Origin: Bacteroidales bacterium
GTDB taxonomy: Bacteria > Bacteroidota > Bacteroidia > Bacteroidales > UBA932
Reading direction: 5' to 3'
DNA length: 64,000 bases
Assembly (NCBI GenBank): GCA_017430365.1
Contig: JAFRNC010000006.1
Location: forward strand, 248,001-312,000
Every line of letters begins with the position of its first letter. The stretch's first letter is position 1. The notes under the pieces are model-generated. The model saw nothing but the letters and a program-made list of their open reading frames with translations. It was not told the DNA's origin and searched no databases. Shown here in pieces: positions 1 through 7,147 of the stretch. Both the position numbers and the translations under genes were made by a program.

Positions 1-1203
1 GCAGTTGAAGGTCTGGGTATCGACAAGGTAAGGGAGCTCCTGAAAGCCGACCGGAAAGCGGACCTCCTGAAACTCGTCGAATCCGACAAGGCCCTCGAAG
101 AGGAAGCCCTTTCGATAGAAGCGGTGGACAAACTGCTCCGCCTGTATCACAATTTCTATGATTTCCTGAACAATTATGTGGTCCTGGCCGACTTCTATGA
201 GGACGATCGGAAGGCCATTTTCCAGGCCGGCCGCCTGTATATCGACCAGCGTTCAACGGACCTCTGCATCCGTGTGGACGGGCCCAATCCCGATATTTCA
301 TCGCTCAGCGGCATGTATATCCTTTATTGTGCATGCAAGAGCGAGAAGATGGGCAAGGCCATGAATATAGCGGCAGTCCTGACCGACGGCGACGTGGAAG
401 GAATCCGCCCTGGCAAAAACGCAGTGTTCTACGACTGTGACGGGAACGACTGGAGTGCAGTCGTCACGAGCATCGTTGACAATCCCCTCTCCCTGCGCCA
501 GGCATTCTGGTCGCCCTACAAGAAAGCGGCGCGCTGGATATCCGACAAAATCGGCAAAGTGGCCTCCGACAAGGCGGCCAAGGGAGAAGGCACTCTTAGC
601 AACATAACTCAAAGCGCCACTACGGCTCCGGCCGCCGGTGCTGAAGCCGCCACCAAGGCCGCGCCGTTCGACATCGGCAAGATCGCCGGTATCACCATCG
701 CCATCGCGGCAGTGACCGGTGTCGTCACCGCCATTGTCGCCACCCTGAAGAGCCTTGCATGGTGGCAGTGGATCGTACTGATCGTCGCCCTGATGCTCGT
801 CATCTCGCTTCCCGCGGTATTCATAGCCTGGCGGAAACTGCGCAGGCGTGACCTGGGCCCGGTCCTCAACGCCAACGGATGGGCCATCAACGCAGCCTCC
901 TTCGTGAGGGGCAAGTTCGCCAAGAGCCTTACCAAACTGGCGGTATTCCCGAAGCTCACCGCTGTGGATCCCGTCGCCCGCCGCAAGGCGGCCTGGCGCA
1001 AATTCTGGTGCTGGCTGATTGGAATCCTGGTAGTCGCCGGACTCGGCCTCTATTTCACGGACAACCTCAAATGCATCGGTCTGCCCTACCACAAGGAGAA
1101 GCCGGCCGAGCCGGTTGAGGAAGTGGTCGATGAAGGAAGTGCGGTGGTTGAAGAGACCGCCGGGGCGGAAGAAGTACCTGCCGACGACACAACCGTCCAG
1201 TAA
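1..1203 (+). CDS. Unrecognised membrane protein, 5'-partial
   Basis: The frame is open from base 1, so the gene starts outside the window; a GTG at 124 is internal to the open frame. The visible part is about 400 residues. The N-terminal portion is soluble and slightly acidic. An Ala/Gly/Thr-rich stretch is followed by two hydrophobic segments in the middle (around nt 680-750 and 760-830), a basic stretch (WRKLRRRD), and a third segment near nt 1000-1060 (WCWLIGILVVAGLGLYF). The tail is very acidic, rich in Glu, Val and Ala. I recognise no enzyme motif and assign no function. It ends 32 bp before hydE on the same strand, so transcription may continue into the hydrogenase maturases. Confidence 0.75.
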   Translation, partial: AVEGLGIDKVRELLKADRKADLLKLVESDKALEEEALSIEAVDKLLRLYHNFYDFLNNYVVLADFYEDDRKAIFQAGRLYIDQRSTDLCIRVDGPNPDISSLSGMYILYCACKSEKMGKAMNIAAVLTDGDVEGIRPGKNAVFYDCDGNDWSAVVTSIVDNPLSLRQAFWSPYKKAARWISDKIGKVASDKAAKGEGTLSNITQSATTAPAAGAEAATKAAPFDIGKIAGITIAIAAVTGVVTAIVATLKSLAWWQWIVLIVALMLVISLPAVFIAWRKLRRRDLGPVLNANGWAINAASFVRGKFAKSLTKLAVFPKLTAVDPVARRKAAWRKFWCWLIGILVVAGLGLYFTDNLKCIGLPYHKEKPAEPVEEVVDEGSAVVEETAGAEEVPADDTTVQ

Positions 1204-1235
1204 CCGTCCGGCAGGAGGAACCGTATGTCCGCCCG

Positions 1236-2249
1236 GTGAATATGGGCAGCCTGGCTGATGAACTGAGAGAGCGGAAAACGCTCGATGACGAAGGTCTCCG
1301 GGATCTGTTGGAAACCGGTGACGATAGCTTAGTGGAGGAACTGCACCGCAATGCCAGGGAAGTGGCGACGGAACAGTTCGGACGCGTAATATGGCTCCGC
1401 GCGCTCATCGAGTGGAGCAATAAATGCAGGAACGACTGCCTCTATTGCGGCATACGCAAAAGCAACCGGGATATCCGCCGCTACTCCCTTCCACGCGAAA
1501 CCATACTGGAATGTTGTGACAATGCGTGGCGTCTGGGGGTCAAGACTTTCGTGCTCCAGGGCGGAGAGAATCCAAACGGAGCCGTGGCGCTCGCACCCAT
1601 CGTGGCTGAAATCCGGGCTTCATGGCCTGAGGCTGCGATCACACTGTCGCTGGGAGAACTTCCGCCCGATACCTTCCGGCTCCTCCGGCGCAGCGGCGCA
1701 AACCGTTATCTCCTGAGACATGAAACGGCTGATCCGGTGCATTATGCACGGCTCCACCCTGCATCCATGAAGTTGGAAAACCGGCTCGCCTGTCTCAGGG
1801 AACTGCGCTCGCTCGGATATCTGACCGGCCTGGGAATGATGGTCGGCAGCCCATGGCAGACGACCGGTGACCTGATCTCCGACATACGCCTGATCGAGTC
1901 GTTCAAGCCGGAAATGATAGGCACGGGCCCCTTCATTCCGCACCACGCCACTCCCCTCGGGCATTTCCCGGCAGGCAGTCCGGAACTCACGCTCCGCATC
2001 TACTCCATCCTCAGGCTAATGCTGCCGCAGGCATGGATTCCCGCCACTACCGCCCTCGCCACCCTCATGCCTGACGGCCGGACCGCCGGAATACTGGCAG
2101 GGGCAAACGTGGTTATGCCAAATTTCACTCCCGTGACAGTCCGGGAGGAATATTCGCTGTATGAGGGAAAGAGCCGTCCCGGGGCGGAAGCTGCCGAAAC
2201 ATTGAACTTACTTATCAAAGAACTGGATAAAATAGGATATCATGTATAA
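1236..2249 (+). CDS. hydE: [FeFe]-hydrogenase H-cluster radical SAM maturase HydE
   Basis: HydE is a radical SAM enzyme required to build the 2Fe subcluster of [FeFe]-hydrogenases. The protein (337 aa) has the CX3CX2C cluster motif at C64, C68 and C71 (NKCRNDCLYCG), close to its place in characterised HydE proteins, followed by a full TIM-barrel-length domain. The order hydE-hydG-hydF and the facing structural genes confirm the identity. The start is GTG 1236 or ATG 1242. A good AGGAGG at 1213-1218 does not serve either directly: it is spaced for an ATG at 1225 that opens a five-codon frame whose TGA overlaps the GTG. The stop overlaps the start of hydG by 8 bp, so the two are probably translationally coupled. 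Confidence 0.96.
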   Translation: MNMGSLADELRERKTLDDEGLRDLLETGDDSLVEELHRNAREVATEQFGRVIWLRALIEWSNKCRNDCLYCGIRKSNRDIRRYSLPRETILECCDNAWRLGVKTFVLQGGENPNGAVALAPIVAEIRASWPEAAITLSLGELPPDTFRLLRRSGANRYLLRHETADPVHYARLHPASMKLENRLACLRELRSLGYLTGLGMMVGSPWQTTGDLISDIRLIESFKPEMIGTGPFIPHHATPLGHFPAGSPELTLRIYSILRLMLPQAWIPATTALATLMPDGRTAGILAGANVVMPNFTPVTVREEYSLYEGKSRPGAEAAETLNLLIKELDKIGYHV

Positions 2250-3657
2250 CCCTTCTTCAATCCATGCCGATGAATTCATCGACCACGCGGAAGTCCTCGA
2301 GACCCTGGCGGAAGCTTCACGCGAAAGCGCGAACCACCGGCGCGTAGAGGAAATCCTGAATAAGGCGGCCCTCTGCAAGGGGCTGAGCCACCGCGAGGCG
2401 GCAATCCTGCTGGACTGCAACGATCCCGACCTCGAAGAGAAACTCTATCAACTGGCCGGCGAAATCAAGCACAGATTCTACGGCAACCGCATAGTGCTGT
2501 TCGCTCCCCTATATCTTTCCAATTACTGCGTAAACGGCTGCATCTACTGCCCGTACCACGCAAAGAACCGCTCCATCCCGCGGAAGAAACTGTCGCAGGA
2601 AGAAATCGCCGAAGAAGTGCGCGCACTCATACGCACCGGCCACAAGCGCCTGGCGGTCGAGGCCGGAGAAGACCCTCTCCACAATCCCCTCGAGTACATA
2701 CTCGACTCGATCCGCACCATCTATTCCGTCAGCGAAGGCGGGAACTCCATCCGTCGCGTGAACGTCAACATCGCCGCGACAGATGTCGAATCGTACAGGA
2801 AACTCAAAAAAGCGGGTATCGGCACCTATATCCTCTTCCAGGAGACATATAACCGCAAGCAGTACGAGGCGCTCCATCCGACAGGGCCCAAGAGCAACTA
2901 CACCTGGCACACGGAAGCCATGGACCGTGCCCAGGAAGGCGGCTGCGACGATGTCGGAGTGGGCGTCCTGTTCGGATTGGGAGGATACCGCTATGAACTC
3001 GCCGCCCTGCTCATGCACGCAGAGCATCTTGAAGCGCGTTTCGGAGTCGGCCCACATACCATCAGTATGCCGCGCATCTGCCCTGCTGACGACGTCTCCC
3101 TCGACAGTTTCCCCGACGCCCTCCCCGACTCGATCTTCCGAAAGATCGTCGCCGTCCTTCGCGTAGCCGCACCTTATACGGGCATGATCATTTCCACCCG
3201 GGAATCGGCCAGGATGAGGGAGGAGCTGCTCCATTGCGGCGTATCCCAGATAAGCGGCGGTTCACGTACCAGCGTGGGCGGTTACACCACAGAGGAGCGT
3301 CACGATGAGACCGCGCAGTTCGACGTGGCCGACACCAGGCCGCTGGACGACGTCGTAAGATGGCTTCTGGAACAGAACCATATCCCCAGTTTCTGCACGG
3401 CATGCTACAGGGAAGGCCGGACCGGCGACCGGTTCATGTCCCTATGCAAGAGCGGAAAAATCAGCTATTGCTGCACTCCCAACGCCCTTATGACGCTCAA
3501 GGAATACCTCATGGACTACGCTTCTCCCGAGACGCGCGCCGCAGGCGAACGGCTGATAGAGGCGTCGCTGAATAACATTCCCGAAGGCCGCGTCCGCGAG
3601 AAGACCATCGAACGCCTCGGCCGCATAGCCGCCGGCGAGCGCGATTTCAGATTCTGA
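2242..3657 (+). CDS. hydG: [FeFe]-hydrogenase H-cluster radical SAM maturase HydG (tyrosine lyase)
   Basis: HydG cleaves tyrosine to supply the CO and CN ligands of the H-cluster iron. The 471-aa product has the radical SAM triad C96, C100 and C103 (NYCVNGCIYCPY). It also has the C-terminal auxiliary cluster motif CX2CX22C at C385, C388 and C411, which separates HydG from the thiamine enzyme ThiH. Length is normal for the family. It overlaps hydE by 8 bp and is followed by a 156-bp gap filled by a large inverted-repeat element, then hydF. Confidence 0.97.
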   Translation: MYNPSSIHADEFIDHAEVLETLAEASRESANHRRVEEILNKAALCKGLSHREAAILLDCNDPDLEEKLYQLAGEIKHRFYGNRIVLFAPLYLSNYCVNGCIYCPYHAKNRSIPRKKLSQEEIAEEVRALIRTGHKRLAVEAGEDPLHNPLEYILDSIRTIYSVSEGGNSIRRVNVNIAATDVESYRKLKKAGIGTYILFQETYNRKQYEALHPTGPKSNYTWHTEAMDRAQEGGCDDVGVGVLFGLGGYRYELAALLMHAEHLEARFGVGPHTISMPRICPADDVSLDSFPDALPDSIFRKIVAVLRVAAPYTGMIISTRESARMREELLHCGVSQISGGSRTSVGGYTTEERHDETAQFDVADTRPLDDVVRWLLEQNHIPSFCTACYREGRTGDRFMSLCKSGKISYCCTPNALMTLKEYLMDYASPETRAAGERLIEASLNNIPEGRVREKTIERLGRIAAGERDFRF

Positions 3658-3670
3658 GCATTGATCATGA

Positions 3671-3802
3671 AAAGCATTGCCTATATCTCTTTCAAGACCG
3701 TCTGCGCCCACGCAGCCGTGAGTGGGAGGGGCCCAAAGCCTGCTTTGGGAGGGATAGGCCCCAAAGGGGCCGTAGTCTTGAAAGAGATACAGGCAATGCT
3801 TT
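3671..3802 (+). ncRNA. Structured palindromic element, copy 1 (candidate ncRNA or mobile hairpin element)
   Basis: Arms 3671-3698 and 3775-3802 are inverted repeats of 28 bp with one mismatch (an A opposite C). Between them lie three hairpins: A, CTGCG-CCCA-CGCAG at 3702-3715; B, CCCAAAG-CCTG-CTTTGGG at 3732-3749; C, GGCCCC-AAA-GGGGCC at 3757-3771. Single-stranded linkers GTGAGTGGGAGGGG and AGGGATAG join them. A second copy at 26827-26956 keeps the linkers and the hairpin order but has different stem sequences that still pair. The element fills the hydG-hydF gap, and hydF starts 11 nt after the stem. There is no long T-run after the outer stem, so it is not a simple terminator. Strand is given by analogy with the co-directional genes. 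Confidence 0.7.
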
Positions 3803-3813
3803 AAAAATAAATT

Positions 3814-4923
3814 ATGGAACGTCTGCACATATCATTCTTCGGACCGACGAACAGCGGCAAATCGACACTGGTCAACGCCATCGCAGGCCAGCGGGTGTCA
3901 CTGGTAAGCGATGTACCTGGCACCACAACCGACCCGGTAAGGAAACCGATAGAACTTCCCGGCCTGGGTCCCTGCGTCCTGACAGACACGGCCGGTCTCG
4001 ATGATACCGGTATCCTGGGACCAGAACGCCTGCGCCTCACCCTGGCAGTCCTCGACGAGACCGACGTCGCTGTCGAGGTCCTGCCCGTGTCACAGGACAC
4101 GGAAGAGAAAATCTCTGACTTCGGGGCATTGGCTTCACGCGCCAATATCCCCGTTATCCGCTACACACGGGGCGAGACTGTAGAATCACTTCTGCAGCGT
4201 ATCAAGGAAGCCATTCCCCAGGAAGAAGAACGTTTTCTCACGGGAGACCTGGTTTCAGAAGGCGACACAGTCCTGCTGGTCATGCCGCAGGACAGCGAAG
4301 CGCCCAAAGGACGTCTTATCCTTCCCCAGGTGCAGGTCATCCGGGAGTTGCTCGACAGGGGCTGCACACCTCTATGCTGCACACCCCAGTCGATGCCGGC
4401 AGCCCTGGCCACGCTGAAAGGACTGCCGGCGCTGACCATCACGGACTCCCAGGTTTTCGGCATTGTCGACCGTACTATTCCCGCCGGGGCTCCCCTCACC
4501 TCTTTCTCCATACTGCTGGCAGCCGCAAAAGGCGACGTCGACGCATTCATCGAGGGAGCCCGTGCCATCGGAAGCCTCGGCCCGCACTCCAGGGTGCTTA
4601 TTGCAGAAGCCTGCACCCACGTCCCCGACACCGAAGACATAGGCCGGGTCAAAATCCCAGCCCTCCTCAGGAAAAGAGCCGGAGAGGGACTCCGCACGGA
4701 TATCGCCGCGGGGAACGACTTCCCTGAAGACCTGACAGCATACGACCTGATAATCCATTGCGGCGCCTGCGTCGCCCCGCGCGGCATCGTCCGGGCGAGA
4801 ACAAGAAAGGCACTCCTGGTCGGAGTGCCTATGACCAATTACGGCATGGCCCTGGCTTATCTCCAGGGGATGCTGGACAGGATCGTTATTCCCGGCTCGC
4901 GAACTCGTCGACAATCTTCCTGA
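3814..4923 (+). CDS. hydF: [FeFe]-hydrogenase maturation GTPase HydF
   Basis: HydF is the scaffold GTPase on which the 2Fe subcluster is assembled before transfer to HydA. The 369-aa protein has the P-loop GPTNSGKST (residues 10-18), the TTTDP switch and DTAG (58-61). In the C-terminal half it has a CTH...HCGAC arrangement, the CxH...HCxxC cluster ligands of HydF. I do not see a canonical NKxD guanine-specificity motif; the equivalent strand reads PVIRYTRGE. It lies downstream of hydEG, separated by the palindromic element. Its last 38 bp overlap the end of hydC on the opposite strand. Confidence 0.96.
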   Translation: MERLHISFFGPTNSGKSTLVNAIAGQRVSLVSDVPGTTTDPVRKPIELPGLGPCVLTDTAGLDDTGILGPERLRLTLAVLDETDVAVEVLPVSQDTEEKISDFGALASRANIPVIRYTRGETVESLLQRIKEAIPQEEERFLTGDLVSEGDTVLLVMPQDSEAPKGRLILPQVQVIRELLDRGCTPLCCTPQSMPAALATLKGLPALTITDSQVFGIVDRTIPAGAPLTSFSILLAAAKGDVDAFIEGARAIGSLGPHSRVLIAEACTHVPDTEDIGRVKIPALLRKRAGEGLRTDIAAGNDFPEDLTAYDLIIHCGACVAPRGIVRARTRKALLVGVPMTNYGMALAYLQGMLDRIVIPGSRTRRQSS

Positions 4924-5371
4924 TGTCGGCCGGATTGAGACGTCCATAGACCTTTTCGCCTATAGTCGCCACCGGCGCAAGGCCGCAGGCTCCCACGCAG
5001 CGCAGGCAGTCGAGGGAGAACTTGCCGTCAGGGGTCGTCTCACCCACTTCGATGCCCAGCACGCGTTTGAACTCTTCAAGCAGCTTGTCTGCTCCGCGCA
5101 CATAGCACGCAGTTCCAAGGCACACGGAGATCGGATATTTGCCCTTGGGCGTCATGGTGAAGAACGAGTAGAACGTCACTACACCGTAAACTTTCGACGC
5201 AGGAATGCCGAGTTTATTCGCCACGATGCGCTGTACGGGTTCGGGAAGGTATCCGAGCCTGGACTGGCACTCGTGCAGGATGGCAATGAGTTCCCCGGGA
5301 TCGTTATTGAACTTTTCGCAGACCTCCTCAACCTGGCGGATGGCCTCGCAGGATAATTTCATCTCACTCAT
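4886..5371 (-). CDS. hydC: NuoE-like [2Fe-2S] subunit of NAD-linked [FeFe]-hydrogenase
   Basis: This is a thioredoxin-fold subunit that carries one [2Fe-2S] cluster in multimeric NAD(P)-linked, often electron-bifurcating, [FeFe]-hydrogenases (HydC, also HndA). The 161-aa product shows the NuoE ligands C84 and C89 (CLGTAC) and C125 and C129 (CVGAC). Length matches the family. It is the last gene of hydB-hydA-hydC, 2 bp after hydA. Its stop lies inside the end of hydF, which is convergent. Confidence 0.93.
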   Translation of the reverse strand: MSEMKLSCEAIRQVEEVCEKFNNDPGELIAILHECQSRLGYLPEPVQRIVANKLGIPASKVYGVVTFYSFFTMTPKGKYPISVCLGTACYVRGADKLLEEFKRVLGIEVGETTPDGKFSLDCLRCVGACGLAPVATIGEKVYGRLNPADIRKIVDEFASRE

Positions 5372-5373
5372 GA

Positions 5374-7137
5374 CTACTTGATCTGTTTGTTGAAGTAATG
5401 TGTGTGAAGCAGCTGCTCGGAGCGTTCGCCCAGAGGTTCGCCGAGATATTCTTCATACAGTTTGATGATATCGGGGTTCTTGTGGCTCAGGCGTATCGCC
5501 TTGCCCTCGTCTTCGCGGTAGATGGCCGCGGAACGGGCTTTCAGGATCTCGATATGGCCATGGTGGTAAGGCTGGCCGGCACCGCCGATGCAGCCGCCGG
5601 GGCATGCCATCACCTCCACGACATGGTAGTCGAGCTCTCCCTTGCGCAGCCGGTCCATCAGGATACGGGCATTGCTGAGGGTATGGGCGACGCAGACCTT
5701 GAGAGGGAAACCGTTGAGGTCGATTACGGCCTCTTTGATGCCCTCGAAACCGCGCACTTCGGTGAATTCGAGTTTGGGAAGTTCCTTGCCCGTATATACT
5801 TCATATACGGTACGCAAAGCCGCCTCCATGACGCCGCCGGTGGCTCCGAAGATGGCGCCGGCGCCGGTGGATTCGCCCATGGGAGAGTCGAATTCGCTGT
5901 CGGGAAGCTCGGGGAAACGGATGTTTGCGCGCTTGATGAGACGGGCCAGCTCACGTGTGGAGATCGAGTAATCCACGTCGGGACTGCCGTCCGGAGCGAA
6001 TTCCTCGCGCTCGCATTCATACTTCTTGGCAAGGCAGGGCATGATCGAAACGACCACCACCTTCTTGGGATTGATGCTCCGTTTCTCGCACCACCATGTC
6101 TTGGCGATCGCACCGAACATCTGGGCCGGCGACTTGGCCGACGAAGGATAATCCAGCAGGTCAGGATAGTTGTGCTCGAAGAAATTGACCCATGCCGGGC
6201 AGCAGGAGGTCATGATCGGGAGCTTGACATCCTTGTCGCCGGCGAGGAAGGCCTTCAGGCGCTTGAGGATCTCGGCGCCCTCCTCCATGATGGTGAGGTC
6301 GGCGGCGAAATCGGTATCGAACACCTTGGTAAAGCCCAGATACTTGAGGGCAGTGACCATCTTGCCGGTCACGATGCTTCCGGGCTCCATTCCGAACTCT
6401 TCACCTAGAGCCACGCGGACTGCAGGAGCGGGCTGGGCGATGACGATCTTGTTGGGATCGCAAAGGTCGTCCATCAGCCTGTCCGTATTGTCACGTTCGG
6501 TCAGGGCGCCTGTCGGGCAGACTGCAACGCACTGTCCGCAATAGGTACAGTCGGTATCCTTGAACATGCGGTCGAAGGTCGGAGCGATCGTAGTGTCGAA
6601 ACCGCGGCGGACTGCGCCGAGGACACCGACAGACTGGACGTTGTTGCAGACGCTCTCGCAACGGCGGCAGAGGATGCACTTGTCCATGTTGCGGGTAATG
6701 GCGGCGGTTACTTCTTTCTTGCGTGTGGACTGTTCGCCTCCAGTGAAGGGCATCTGGCGGATGTTGAAACGCATCACGAGGCGCTGCAGTTCGCAGTCGC
6801 TGCACTTCGGGCAGGTGAGGCAGTCGTTGGGGTGGTCGGAAAGCATGAGTTCCGCGATGGTCTTCCGGGCGCGGATCACCCTTGCGGAATTGGTGTAAAC
6901 CACCATCCCTTCAGTACATACGGTGGCGCATGAAGGGGCAAGGTTGCGCCTGCCCTCCACCTCCACGACGCATATGCGGCAGGATGCGGGGTTGTTCTTC
7001 ACACATGTGCCTTTAAGGTCGATGTGGCAGAGCGTGGGGATTGCGATGCCGACAGATTCCGCAGCATCGAGGATGGTCGTTCCGGGTGCCACGCACACCG
7101 GAATCCGGTCTATGGTAAGTTTTATCGTTTTGTCCAT
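5374..7137 (-). CDS. hydA: [FeFe]-hydrogenase catalytic subunit, group A (HydA/HndD type)
   Basis: This is the catalytic subunit for reversible proton reduction to H2. The 587-aa protein has, in order: an N-terminal [2Fe-2S] domain (C37 to C56); the His-ligated cluster motif HX3CX2CX5C (H102, C106, C109, C115); two [4Fe-4S] motifs (C154-C164 and C197-C207); and the H-cluster signatures L1 TSCCPAW (310-316), L2 MPCLAKKYE (366-374) and L3 MACPGGCIGGAGQP (510-523). All ligands are present, so it should be active. It sits 10 bp after hydB and 2 bp before hydC. Whether it bifurcates electrons with ferredoxin cannot be read from the sequence; the trimeric gene set permits it. Confidence 0.97.
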   Translation of the reverse strand: MDKTIKLTIDRIPVCVAPGTTILDAAESVGIAIPTLCHIDLKGTCVKNNPASCRICVVEVEGRRNLAPSCATVCTEGMVVYTNSARVIRARKTIAELMLSDHPNDCLTCPKCSDCELQRLVMRFNIRQMPFTGGEQSTRKKEVTAAITRNMDKCILCRRCESVCNNVQSVGVLGAVRRGFDTTIAPTFDRMFKDTDCTYCGQCVAVCPTGALTERDNTDRLMDDLCDPNKIVIAQPAPAVRVALGEEFGMEPGSIVTGKMVTALKYLGFTKVFDTDFAADLTIMEEGAEILKRLKAFLAGDKDVKLPIMTSCCPAWVNFFEHNYPDLLDYPSSAKSPAQMFGAIAKTWWCEKRSINPKKVVVVSIMPCLAKKYECEREEFAPDGSPDVDYSISTRELARLIKRANIRFPELPDSEFDSPMGESTGAGAIFGATGGVMEAALRTVYEVYTGKELPKLEFTEVRGFEGIKEAVIDLNGFPLKVCVAHTLSNARILMDRLRKGELDYHVVEVMACPGGCIGGAGQPYHHGHIEILKARSAAIYREDEGKAIRLSHKNPDIIKLYEEYLGEPLGERSEQLLHTHYFNKQIK

Positions 7138-7147
7138 GATGCTTCAA

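Noticed and set aside
3671..3802. Reading the structured element as a twister, hammerhead or other self-cleaving ribozyme, or a retron
   Set aside because: The required catalytic core bases are not arranged as in those classes, and no reverse transcriptase is nearby.
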